Below, piece by piece: positions 27,001 through 34,776 of a stretch of DNA of 64,000 nucleotides. The DNA is taken from contig JACJYL010000001.1 in assembly GCA_020636105.1 (NCBI GenBank), forward strand, positions 2,790,001 to 2,854,000, in the 5' to 3' direction. The first letter of the stretch is position 1, and each line of letters opens with the position of its first letter. Under the pieces are notes generated by a model. That model was given only the letters and a program-made list of their open reading frames with translations, was not told where the DNA came from and ran no database searches. This stretch comes from Lewinellaceae bacterium. Its GTDB lineage: Bacteria > Bacteroidota > Bacteroidia > Chitinophagales > Saprospiraceae. The translations under genes were made by a program, and so were the position numbers.

Positions 27001-27454
27001 CAATGCGATGCTCTTCTAAAAATCTGGGTTCAACCACCTTCTCAAAAAGCGCTTCAGGGTAGGTGACGATGATCTCACTTCCCGAAGCCGAAGTGATCTT
27101 GTTGATGGTCTCCGTCCGTTGCAGGATGTTGGTATTGTCCATCACTTCAAAATACAATGGGCGACGGAAGGAGTCGGGGAAAAAGCGCACCGACCGCTGA
27201 TCAAAGATCCCTTCCAGGGTATTCAGGATGTAAGCGGCATCTTCCTTATCGGTGGCGATGAATAAATGATGACCCGTTTCTGCCCGGATCGTTCCGGACA
27301 GGACAAAGCATTCCTGTGAACCCACCATTCCTTTTAATTGTAACCTGGCTGGTTTTCCCGAAGCAGACGGCTTCGTTGGGCTCAAAGCCCTGACGATCTT
27401 CTCGGTGCGTTTATCTGTCTGGAAAATATCCAGCAAACGCTCTAAATTTTTCAC
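24068..27454 (-). CDS. mfd: transcription-repair coupling factor
   Basis: A 1128-aa ATP-driven translocase that removes stalled RNA polymerase and recruits UvrA. Domain order: UvrB-like N-terminal module (~1-300), the RNA-polymerase interaction domain around 470-530 (PGDFVTHIDHGVGRFSGLE), then helicase motifs CGDVGFGKTEVAIRAAFKA (Walker A, ~610) and IIDEEQKFGV (Walker B), TLTATPIPRTMQFS, and the TRG motif region QLRGRVGRSNQKAFCYL. A C-terminal TRCF domain closes the protein. Length and motifs are standard. Confidence 0.97.
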   Translation of the reverse strand: MKNLERLLDIFQTDKRTEKIVRALSPTKPSASGKPARLQLKGMVGSQECFVLSGTIRAETGHHLFIATDKEDAAYILNTLEGIFDQRSVRFFPDSFRRPLYFEVMDNTNILQRTETINKITSASGSEIIVTYPEALFEKVVEPRFLEEHRIEVKVKEVLDVPTLTDILVEFGFSREEFVYEPGQFSIRGGIVDVFSYGNDYPYRIELFDEEVESIRTFDPTTQLSVKSISRLSVIPNIHTKFEQTQKVSLFQVLQQETNIWIKDFQMLMDRLEMCLKKAAEFSKSLTILDEGELATIFRDRAFIRPDEVIGDIEKHNLIFIGSPKIPVPIDEVLQFNSKPQPSFNKNFNLLIDNLKKNTAAQFENFVFTDSTKQVERFYSIFEDLDAQVDFHPVTKAIHEGFIDPEMNIACYTDHQIFQRFHRYKLKKGFTKDKAISLRMLRELKPGDFVTHIDHGVGRFSGLEKIDINGHVQESVRIFYKNNDVLYVSINSLHKITKYVGKEDTIPQLSKLGSDAWKRLKNKTKAKVKDIASELIKLYAKRKASQGFAFPEDGYMQNELEASFLYEDTPDQFKATNDVKADMMSPNPMDRLICGDVGFGKTEVAIRAAFKAVIGGKQVAILVPTTILALQHYRTFGERLKEFGVSVDYINRFKTAKEKKDVFNKLKEGTLDIVIGTHGLLGKDVGFKDLGLFIIDEEQKFGVVAKEKLRNMKVNVDTLTLTATPIPRTMQFSLMAARDLSIIRTAPPNRQPIHTEVRIFSEELIREAIYYEVNRGGQVFFVHNRVKSLPDMAAIIQRLCPDVVVGIAHGQMEARKLETALMDFIEKKYDVLVCTNIIETGLDIPNANTMMINNAHQFGMSDLHQLRGRVGRSNQKAFCYLFSQPMSVLSSDARKRLKALEEHSELGSGFEIAMRDLDIRGAGNLLGAEQSGFISEIGYETFQRILAEAIQELKENEFRDLFKEEMEKERTYVHDVQIETDVEMLIPDEYVSNIQERLSLYSQLDALETEEAIDNFTKMLVDRFGTLPKQVKELFNGLRLRWHCKRLGFERVILKNNKLRCYFIDNPQSPFYESAVFKQIMAFLSEGGKELGLHLKPSLKYLIMVKDDVSSLKAAELLLKKLEGKLGE

Positions 27455-27560
27455 GGGAACGAAGGTAAGGAAAATGGTAAATTTAATTGGATAAAAAATA
27501 AAATTAACGATGGAATGGGCCGAGGGAGTGGCATTCTTTCAACCCCATTCCTGCCTGCTG

Positions 27561-27731
27561 TTATTTGGAAATTACCCGTGGATTTTGTAACTTGAACCAC
27601 TTCTTATTTTGTAGACTTTTTTTGCCAGATGGATCTGTTTTCCTGATTATTTTCCACAACACTTCTTTTGACATCCATTGAGACCATGTTTTGAGTAGCC
27701 ATTGATATGGCCTTTTTTGACCTGCAGTCAT
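27561..27731 (-). CDS. candidate 56-aa basic, Trp-rich small protein
   Basis: An ORF starting at the ATG at 27731 encodes a very basic 56-residue peptide with six Trp (MTAGQKRPYQWLLKTW at the N-terminus, KKWFKLQNPRVISK at the C-terminus). The composition is unlike chance AT-rich frames. No family is recognised; it could be a real small protein or the remnant of a larger gene. It overlaps the start of the candidate ORF on the opposite strand, so at most one start is correct. Confidence 0.3.
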   Translation of the reverse strand: MTAGQKRPYQWLLKTWSQWMSKEVLWKIIRKTDPSGKKSLQNKKWFKLQNPRVISK

Positions 27732-27943
27732 TTTACTGCTTTGTCAAAACTATTTTATTAATACATCATGGGTTCAATGAAAAAAAAACGGTTCGCCAGG
27801 CATTAGGGGTTGCCTTGTTTTTAGGGGCAAAGATCGCCACCCGAAATAAACCCGGTAAGCAGTTCCGGCAACCAGAGCAAATAACTACTATGGAAAATAA
27901 GCTTCTCGCTCTTGAAAAACAGCTAAAAGCTTTGGAGCAATAA
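27707..27943 (+). CDS. candidate small helical protein
   Basis: A 78-residue frame whose last ~55 residues look coding: KKTVRQALGVALFLGAK, then a Lys/Gln-rich link and a heptad-like tail MENKLLALEKQLKALEQ. The true start is unclear (the ATG at 27707 is far upstream and its first 25 residues are less convincing). A terminator-like hairpin with a T9 run follows 20 bp after the stop, which favours a transcribed unit. No family recognised. Confidence 0.4.
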   Translation: MAFFDLQSFYCFVKTILLIHHGFNEKKTVRQALGVALFLGAKIATRNKPGKQFRQPEQITTMENKLLALEKQLKALEQ

Positions 27944-27963
27944 ATTGGACCTTTTTTATAAAG

Positions 27964-28018
27964 CAGGTGTTCCCGTTTCACATTGCGTGAATTTCGGGAC
28001 GCCTGTATTTTTTTTTGA
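27964..28018 (+). terminator. terminator behind the candidate small ORF
   Basis: CAGGTGTTCCCG and CGGGACGCCTG form an imperfect hairpin, with an inner TTCAC...GTGAA, followed by nine T. Confidence 0.65.
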
Positions 28019-28153
28019 CATCAAGGGAAGCGTTCCGCCTGTGTTCCATAATTTCTGATTGGGTAGAATAGAACACGGATTGAACGGGTGAAACAAATGA
28101 ACACGGATTTTCATGGCCTTTATATCAAGGTGTTTTATTAAAATAAAAAAAAA

Positions 28154-28252
28154 GGAATGGTTCAAAAATAAATTTACAGTTTTCTGCGCTGACTCCACTT
28201 TAGGGGCGGGGCGGAGGTGTAGCATAAGTGTAAATTCATTTTTACCGCATTA
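28154..28252. repeat. dispersed ~100-bp hairpin repeat, copy 1
   Basis: Closely similar, by eye, to 53076-53174, including the segments TTTCTGCGCTGACTCCACTT, GGGGCGGAGGTGT and TACCGCATTA. Near-terminal inverted arms (AAATAAATTTACA and TGTAAATTCATTT) enclose a GC-rich core. It lies just 3' of moaE. Confidence 0.8.
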
Positions 28253-28274
28253 ATAAGACAAATGCCACCTTAAA

Positions 28275-28309
28275 ATTTATCATTTAAAATTTTAAATTTA
28301 TTATTTCTC
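28275..28309. repeat. ATTTAWM heptamer repeat behind moaE
   Basis: Five 7-bp units (ATTTATC, ATTTAAA, ATTTTAA, ATTTATT, ATTTCTC) run into the moaE stop codon. Compare 41862-41903 behind atpB. Confidence 0.55.
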
Positions 28310-28724
28310 AGGGATGCGCCGCTACCCAAACCTCCCCGTCTTCAAAAATTTCCTTTTTCCAGATAGGGACGGTCTGTTTTAGTATGTCTATGGCGTATTC
28401 ACAAGCCTCAAAAGCAGCTTTTCGATGTGGGGTGGTGACGGCAATGATGACGGCAATGTCCCCGATATCGAGTACGCCCACGCGATGGTGAATGGATATA
28501 TGAATGACTTTCCAGCGCTCGACGACAGTTTCGGCGATCTTTTGTAATTCTTTCAACGCCATTGGTTCGTAAGCTTCAAACTCCAGGCGTATGACCTTTT
28601 TGCCTTTCGTTTCGTTTCGCACGGTCCCGATGAAAACGGTGGAGCCTCCCGCTTCCGGAGCGGCTGAGAATTGGATACATTCAGTTGTATCGAGGGACGT
28701 ATGTTTGATTTGTATGTCGATCAT
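28308..28724 (-). CDS. moaE: molybdopterin synthase catalytic subunit
   Basis: MoaE joins with thiocarboxylated MoaD to put two sulfurs into precursor Z and make molybdopterin. 138 aa. Diagnostic segments are GTVRNETKGKKVIRLEFEAY (~34-53), HHRVGVLDIGDIAV (~80-93), TPHRKAAFEACEYAID and PIWKKEIFEDGEVWV near the C-terminus. Single gene here; its partner moaD is 27 kb away at 55.9 kb and xdhC is at 11.8 kb. Confidence 0.95.
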   Translation of the reverse strand: MIDIQIKHTSLDTTECIQFSAAPEAGGSTVFIGTVRNETKGKKVIRLEFEAYEPMALKELQKIAETVVERWKVIHISIHHRVGVLDIGDIAVIIAVTTPHRKAAFEACEYAIDILKQTVPIWKKEIFEDGEVWVAAHP

Positions 28725-28845
28725 TGGTGTGTTTTTTGTCTGCCAACGGGTGGAATATGGTGTATTTTGAAGTTTCCTTTAAGCCTTCACCCGAATAAAA
28801 CGATTGTTCTTTATCGTTTAAAAACGACATTCTGATGGGTTATGT

Positions 28846-29787
28846 TCACCAGGGAAGCTTTAACTGCTTTACTTCATTCTGATAAAAATCCTCCAGCTGT
28901 TCAACAAGTTCCTTTGAAATCGGGTTGTTTATACTTTCTACATTACTGGTTAACTGAGCAATATTTACATTGCCTGGAATAACGGTAGAGACCGCATCAT
29001 ATCCCAAACAAAACGAAATGGCTTTTTGTGCAAGATCATTTTTTGCCCCGACAATTTCCCTTACTCTGTCAACAAGATGCGCCCTGGTTTGAATATCCTG
29101 CCTGGACCAGCGGCTTCTAATATCATTAAAGGTACTTTCAGCACTGTACTTTCCTGACAACCAACCTGAATCGAGCGGAATTTTTACGATTAAGCCAACC
29201 TCTTTTTCTATGGCCATATCAAATGCTCTTGAGGCATCCTGATGTAAGATATTGAAAAAGGCTTCAATCACTTTAGCATTTGTGGTATTCATAAACAGCT
29301 TCATCTCTTCATAAGTGTCTAATGATGCTCCATATCCTTTTATTTTGCCTTCTTTCATCAATCGTTCGAGTATCTCATAATGGTCGTTTTTATTGCCATC
29401 CAGATACTCAAAAGGCGGATTATGAATAATGAGCGAATCAACATAATCCACTTGTAATCTTTTAAGGCTGCCCTCCAAAGATCGCTGAATATAATCCGAA
29501 TTAAAATTAGTGCTACCCGAATCAGTATGCCCAAATTTTGTATTGATCACTATTTTACTTCTGTCAGCACCTTTCAGCGCTTTACCTAGCCGGTCTTCGC
29601 CTGTACCATATCCATAATTTGGCGCTGTATCAAAAAAATTAATCCCGTATTCCAGTGCGCTTTCTACTATACCCAAAGCCTCCTTTTCCGACATCCCCTG
29701 CCATCCGGAATCATTTCCCAATTGCCAGGTACCAAGTCCAATTTCAGAAACGAGGGGTCCATCCTGGATGTATCTGTTATATTTCAT
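28846..29787 (-). CDS. aldo/keto reductase
   Basis: A 313-aa NADPH-dependent oxidoreductase with a TIM barrel. Active-site tetrad visible: Asp53 and Tyr58 in FFDTAPNYGYG, Lys84 in NTKFGH, His122 in IIHNPP. The opening (VSEIGLGTWQLG) and C-terminal cofactor site (TVIPGN..) are standard. Substrate unknown; the closest style is the YajO/IolS-like group. Stands alone. Confidence 0.9.
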   Translation of the reverse strand: MKYNRYIQDGPLVSEIGLGTWQLGNDSGWQGMSEKEALGIVESALEYGINFFDTAPNYGYGTGEDRLGKALKGADRSKIVINTKFGHTDSGSTNFNSDYIQRSLEGSLKRLQVDYVDSLIIHNPPFEYLDGNKNDHYEILERLMKEGKIKGYGASLDTYEEMKLFMNTTNAKVIEAFFNILHQDASRAFDMAIEKEVGLIVKIPLDSGWLSGKYSAESTFNDIRSRWSRQDIQTRAHLVDRVREIVGAKNDLAQKAISFCLGYDAVSTVIPGNVNIAQLTSNVESINNPISKELVEQLEDFYQNEVKQLKLPW

Positions 29788-29900
29788 ATGAACATTGATT
29801 AAATATTAACTTAGCCGGAGTTTAGCATTTTGAATTAGTAATGTTCAAAAAATACAGCATATCAAACACCGAACTTTGATTGGAGGCATTTATCCGTTTA

Positions 29901-30464
29901 TTATTGTCCATGTACCTGACTTGCCGGAACATGGTCGTAACTCAATACTCTTTTCAATTTCCAGTCCCCTGCTTCCAGGATCCAAAGATGCGTAAATTTT
30001 GCGGTGCTTGTGAGGTATTTGGGCGCCTCCCCTTTTTGTCCGTAAAACAGGTGTTCCCCGGTTTGAATGGCCCCATACAACTGCCCGTTATTATATAAAG
30101 GATGGATGGCTAAACTGTTTTGGGCCAACTCCCTCGTCGCTTTATAATCCATATGGCACAACCCGGATATTCCGAGGATAAAGTTTTCTTTTGAATCTGT
30201 GACACCGGATTGGTCGTGATAAAATTCAAAATCATCACTGATCAACAATCTCATCTGACTGGTATCACATTGGTTAAACCCAAGGCTGAAAAGCAAACTG
30301 TCCCTGGCCCTCAAATCATTGAAAATCTTTTGATTCTCCGGACTATATACCTTCGTTTCTTCGGTGGGTTGGTTTGCTTTACTGACCTGTTTTGACATTT
30401 GGGCATTACAGCCAAAAAGTCCGATCAAAATGACCATCAAAAAGTACAAATTGTTTTTTCTCAT
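29901..30464 (-). CDS. lipoprotein with NTF2-like (DUF4440) domain
   Basis: A 187-aa predicted lipoprotein (LFGCN, Cys19). After a ~40-residue linker, the domain has the DUF4440/SnoaL look: LISDDFEFYHDQSGVTDSKENF, then LYGAIQTGEHLFY and FTHLWILEAGDWKLKRVLSYDH. Such domains bind small ligands or act as scaffolds; no function can be given. It lies upstream of the aldo/keto reductase gene on the same strand, but 113 bp apart. Confidence 0.8.
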   Translation of the reverse strand: MRKNNLYFLMVILIGLFGCNAQMSKQVSKANQPTEETKVYSPENQKIFNDLRARDSLLFSLGFNQCDTSQMRLLISDDFEFYHDQSGVTDSKENFILGISGLCHMDYKATRELAQNSLAIHPLYNNGQLYGAIQTGEHLFYGQKGEAPKYLTSTAKFTHLWILEAGDWKLKRVLSYDHVPASQVHGQ

Positions 30465-30508
30465 TTGTTAAAAAATTATGGCAGGATTATATGTTTTGGA
30501 AACTTTTT

Positions 30509-31282
30509 TTATTTTTTCATCCACAAAGTATCCCTGTTAACGGCTAACGGAATATTTTGTTTTTTCTTATAAAACAGTGTACCTGTAATGGCCAATAAAA
30601 CGGTCAGTCCTCTGATCAGATTGGCCTCAAGCCCCCCCAGGGCATTATCAGAAACAGCGAAAATTTCCCAGGAAAGGTTCATAAAAAAATGCAGGGCCAC
30701 GGGAAGCCATAAGTTGTAATTCCACTCCACATATAACCATGCAAAAAGCCCGGCGCCCATAAAGGTAGTCATAAAAATACCGATTAAAGTAAGCAGGTCG
30801 TTGCTTTGATACAAATGCAGGGAAGCAAATACCAAGGCACTGATTATCAGCGAAATAAAAAAACCAAACCGCGTATTTTTAAATAACTGCCCGAAGAAAA
30901 ACCCGCGATAATAAAGCTCTTCAAAAAACGCGGCGAACACACACATAAACCAAAAATTCTTCCATTCCAGGTGGGGCTTAAAGTCGGCAAAGATTCCATA
31001 TCCAATAAACATGGGGATGGAAAAAAGGAAGGCAAAAAGAAACCCTTTTACCAGGTTGCTCTTTAGTCCCAATGGGGCAAAAAGTTTGTACTGATTGGCA
31101 AAAAAAACAAAAATGAATGCCGGCAACCCAACCACGGCATAAGCCAGGAAAAAGCTTAAGGGATACAGGTGAACCACACTTTCCACCCGATAATATATTT
31201 TGGCAAAAAAGACCTCTTTGGCGATGAAAAACAATCCAAAGAAAAGACACAAGGTGAGGAAATATTTTAAGTCTTTATTCAT
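30509..31282 (-). CDS. CPBP-family intramembrane glutamic protease
   Basis: A 257-aa integral membrane protein with about seven hydrophobic segments. Abi/CAAX (CPBP) motifs are present: EELYYRG with Glu121, Glu122 and Arg126, FASLHLY with His156, and HFFMN near residue 203. Family members include CAAX-type endopeptidases and bacteriocin self-immunity proteins. The substrate here is unknown. The next genes on this strand encode a CHAT protease and a subtilase. Confidence 0.88.
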   Translation of the reverse strand: MNKDLKYFLTLCLFFGLFFIAKEVFFAKIYYRVESVVHLYPLSFFLAYAVVGLPAFIFVFFANQYKLFAPLGLKSNLVKGFLFAFLFSIPMFIGYGIFADFKPHLEWKNFWFMCVFAAFFEELYYRGFFFGQLFKNTRFGFFISLIISALVFASLHLYQSNDLLTLIGIFMTTFMGAGLFAWLYVEWNYNLWLPVALHFFMNLSWEIFAVSDNALGGLEANLIRGLTVLLAITGTLFYKKKQNIPLAVNRDTLWMKK

Positions 31283-31537
31283 GCTTCTAACGATTGGTGT
31301 TGGGTTCGGGCAACCGAAAAATCTGCTGAATTAGCTTTTCGGGAGGGTTTCAGGGTTAAATTTCTCCCGGACCATCCTGTTTTTCGCGATGCTTCCGTGT
31401 GTTGAAATAGGTTATGAAGGGGGCATAGTTGGGCAATATTTTTTTTTAAAATTAAGCCAATATTATAGATTGTAACCATTTAGGCCAGCATTATTTTTTC
31501 AGGAAGGGGGATACTGTGGCACCAGAACACTCCGGTT

Positions 31538-34471
31538 TCAGGCTGCCTGCTTCCCTGTTTTACGGTAAAAAAGTCCCCCGGAAACCGCCAATACCACCGC
31601 CAAAACATACCAGTACTTACGCCACAAAGGCACGTTCAATACCTCCAGCGGCCCGCTTTCGCCAATCACATTCAGGTGCGACCAGTAGTAGGGAGCCTGG
31701 TAAGTCGGAGGGGCATTTTCCAGGTAAGTGAGTTTGGCCCGGCGCATGGCCTCGGCTTTGGTCTGGCCTTTTTTAAGGTTTTTGTAAAAATCCACCAGGA
31801 TCTCCTTGGTGGATTTATCGGAGGCATTCCAGAGGCTGGCGATCAGGCTCGGACAGCCGGCAGCAGAAAAGGCCCGGGCCAGGCTGCGGACCCCTTCTCC
31901 CCTTTCGACCAGGCCGGTGCCGGTGTTGCAGGCGCTGAGGACGGCCATATCGGCATTCAGGGCCAAACCGTAGAGGTCGGCGGCGCGGAGAAAATAAGCG
32001 GTGCTGTCATTTTGACGGGTAAAGATGAGGGCGGAATTCATGGGGTATCGTTCGTTGAGCACGCCGTGGGTGGCGAGGTGCAGGATGGCGTAGTCGCCTG
32101 CATTTTGGAGGAAGGCTTCACGGGTGGCGTTTTGGTTGATCCAGGCATCGCCGTGAAGCAGCCAGGCAATCTCATTGATCTCATCATCGGAAAATTCCAG
32201 GTGGCCAAGTGCCCGGGAAAGCGGAAGGCTCGCCAGTGGGTTATCTACGTAAGTGGCCAGGTCTGCCAGGGTATAATCATCGTATTCCAGGCCGAAACCG
32301 GCAAAGGTGTGTCGGGCTCTTTTTTTAGCGGAGTAGCCAAACAACAGGCGATTGGAGTAGGCGTAACTGATGGCGTAATCTTTGAGTAGGTAATGAGGCG
32401 TAGTGCTTGTGTTATCCAGCACCAAAACATCAAAAGACAATTGAAGCAGCGGGCCGTCGGGGAGGAAGATCAGGTGATGGATCTCCTCTCTTTTTTCAGC
32501 TTTCTCCAGGGGGGATTTCACCAGCCATTGAAACAGCTGGTAATTGTCGGAAACAGAGACTGTTCCATTTCCCGGCCTTTCCATTTTCTGCCGGAAAGCC
32601 AGGCAACGTTCCTCGAATTGTTGCGGTTTATCAAACTTCACGTAATCGAACCCGCTTTGGGTAATGACAAAAACAAAAATGGAAGCATCGCCCACAAAGT
32701 ATTCCAGCATGCAACTGCCCCGGGGAAGTTGTTGTTGAATGGCCGCTACGCTTATGGTTTGATCGAATCGGTATTTCAGATCATAATAGTCAGGATACGC
32801 TGACTCAAAGTCAATGATTAACTTTTGATACTCCCTGCGCAAAGCAAAAAGGCTGTCCCGCAATACGGGATCGGCCTCCTGGTCTGCCTGTTCATAGATC
32901 TTTGATTCCAGCTGAAAGATGGACCGTTTCAGGTTTTTCTCCTGCTCCCGAAGTTCCTGTGGAATAGAAGACCAGGCTTTGGCCTGTTCTTCCTGCATCC
33001 CGGCCAAAAGCACCATGGCTTTATTTTTAGCGGCAAAATGATAGGCCGCTTCCAGGTATTTTCCTTTTCCCGTTTTTTCAAACAATTCCAGGGCCGTCGA
33101 AATTGCCTTTTCATAAATAGGGTAACGCTGCTCAATCAACTCAAACTGCGACCCCTGCGCCTCATAACTTTGCCGGATCTGGATGATGACCGTATCTATT
33201 GTCAGGTAATTTTGAAAAGCGGCTTCCAGATATTTCTGATCTTTCCTTCCTTCCTGCTCATAAATGGCCGCAAAGATTTCAGCTTTTTGAGCAATGGTTT
33301 CCAGGAAGGAATTCTTGTTTTTAACAGCCTGCTGTTTAAGATTAACCGCTACAAAAGGATCATCGGTTTTAAAATCAGGTAACAATGCATGGAGGGATTT
33401 TTGATTGAATTCCAGGGCTTCGTGGTATAGATTTTGTCCGAGACTTATTTTGGTGCGGTTGCGGTAGATTTCGGCTACACGCGGGTGATGGAAGGTGCCC
33501 CAGCCGGAAGTGGTGTATTTCAGGGCTTGATTGAAATATTCAATGCCCTGGGTCCATTCTTTTGTTTTGGAACAGAGGTTTGTGAGGTCGGTGTAGGTGT
33601 TGCCGAGACGTTGTTGGATGTCTAAATTGTTGTTGCTATTTTGATTTTTTTTAAAAACATCAATTGCTTTTAAATAATGTTTTTTTGATGAATCAAATTG
33701 ACCTGAGGCTTGTTCACTATTTGCAAGATTATGAATTACACTCCCTATTTCAATTTCGGATTCAGAATTCATAAGCCTTGAATAAGAATCGATTGAATTT
33801 AAATAATTAACGATCGCTAAATCATAATTTTTTTCATCATTATAGATTATACCCTTTGCATTATACAAGTCTGCGATTCTACTCATACTTTGGGATTCAT
33901 CAAGGGAATAGTAATTAAATACCAGTTCCCAATAAACCAAAGCTGTCTTATTATCTTTTAAGAAGGAATTAATTTTATACATTTCTGTATACATTCTCAT
34001 TAATCTTGGAACATCATTTGATTGTTTTGATTCAATTAATTTTTCCATCAATGCAATAGCTTTTGTTATATCATTTTTTGCATTACCATAATCCTGCATC
34101 CTTCGTAAAACACTTCCTCTATTAAAATACCCACGAATGACATCAATATGATTAGCCCCCAGTTTAATTTCTCTAATTTCTAAGGCTTTAGAATTATTTT
34201 TTAAGGCATTATCCATATCACCTTTCATATAGTAATTAACCCCAATTTTATGATAAATTGGTGCTAACTTAATCCTTTCCACCGCTGTATCAAGAGCCAC
34301 GATAACTTCTAGTAATTCTTCTAATGTCTTAATAGCCTGATCATAATTTTGGTCTTCGATTCTCAATGCCTCAGCTTTTTCAATTGTTATATTAACAAGG
34401 GAATCAATATTTTGGGAAAAAGAAAATTGGGAAAAAATAAATAGACTGGATAATAAAAAGAAACCCTTCAT
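31538..34471 (-). CDS. exported TPR-CHAT protease with C-terminal membrane anchor
   Basis: 977 aa from the ATG at 34471, chosen because a signal peptide starts there (MKGFFLLSSLFIFSQFSFS/QN). TPR repeats fill about residues 30-480, followed by a linker and a caspase-like CHAT domain. The catalytic pair is His802 (HLATHGVL) and Cys848 (LSACNTGTG). A last hydrophobic helix (WYVLAVVLAVSGGLFY) and basic tail form a membrane anchor, so the protease should face the periplasm. The coding DNA changes sharply in composition near 33600 (about residue 290): the 5' part is AT-rich, the 3' part GC-rich. The start lies next to an AATATTTG box (34474-34481), suggesting a very short leader. The target is unknown. 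Confidence 0.9.
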   Translation of the reverse strand: MKGFFLLSSLFIFSQFSFSQNIDSLVNITIEKAEALRIEDQNYDQAIKTLEELLEVIVALDTAVERIKLAPIYHKIGVNYYMKGDMDNALKNNSKALEIREIKLGANHIDVIRGYFNRGSVLRRMQDYGNAKNDITKAIALMEKLIESKQSNDVPRLMRMYTEMYKINSFLKDNKTALVYWELVFNYYSLDESQSMSRIADLYNAKGIIYNDEKNYDLAIVNYLNSIDSYSRLMNSESEIEIGSVIHNLANSEQASGQFDSSKKHYLKAIDVFKKNQNSNNNLDIQQRLGNTYTDLTNLCSKTKEWTQGIEYFNQALKYTTSGWGTFHHPRVAEIYRNRTKISLGQNLYHEALEFNQKSLHALLPDFKTDDPFVAVNLKQQAVKNKNSFLETIAQKAEIFAAIYEQEGRKDQKYLEAAFQNYLTIDTVIIQIRQSYEAQGSQFELIEQRYPIYEKAISTALELFEKTGKGKYLEAAYHFAAKNKAMVLLAGMQEEQAKAWSSIPQELREQEKNLKRSIFQLESKIYEQADQEADPVLRDSLFALRREYQKLIIDFESAYPDYYDLKYRFDQTISVAAIQQQLPRGSCMLEYFVGDASIFVFVITQSGFDYVKFDKPQQFEERCLAFRQKMERPGNGTVSVSDNYQLFQWLVKSPLEKAEKREEIHHLIFLPDGPLLQLSFDVLVLDNTSTTPHYLLKDYAISYAYSNRLLFGYSAKKRARHTFAGFGLEYDDYTLADLATYVDNPLASLPLSRALGHLEFSDDEINEIAWLLHGDAWINQNATREAFLQNAGDYAILHLATHGVLNERYPMNSALIFTRQNDSTAYFLRAADLYGLALNADMAVLSACNTGTGLVERGEGVRSLARAFSAAGCPSLIASLWNASDKSTKEILVDFYKNLKKGQTKAEAMRRAKLTYLENAPPTYQAPYYWSHLNVIGESGPLEVLNVPLWRKYWYVLAVVLAVSGGLFYRKTGKQAA

Positions 34472-34776
34472 AGCAAATATTATTTTAAAAAATAACATGG
34501 ACTCAATTAATCATTGACGTTATTTAAAGTTTTCGAACGTTAAGGCTTAACTTTTCGGGTAAAGCTCATTTTAAGTTTTATATGGATTATACGGAATAAA
34601 AATAGCATAAGTCCGGCAAGTCCGATGCTTTTGGCAAAGATAAGTTAGGACAAAATAAACACCTTTATTAAAATAAATTCAGAATCAAAATGTCAATTGA
34701 GGTATAATTTGAATAATTAGGCTGATCCAAATAATTAGGCTGATCCAAATAATTTGGATCAGCCTAATTATTTAAA
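34472..34776. other. spacer with terminator of the subtilase gene
   Basis: No gene seen; AT-rich. At 34729-34772 the arms AATAATTAGGCTGATCCAAA and its complement form a long near-perfect hairpin directly behind the subtilase stop. The left arm is additionally duplicated head to tail (a second AATAATTAGGCTGATCC copy at 34712), so the terminator arm has been tandemly repeated. Confidence 0.7.
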
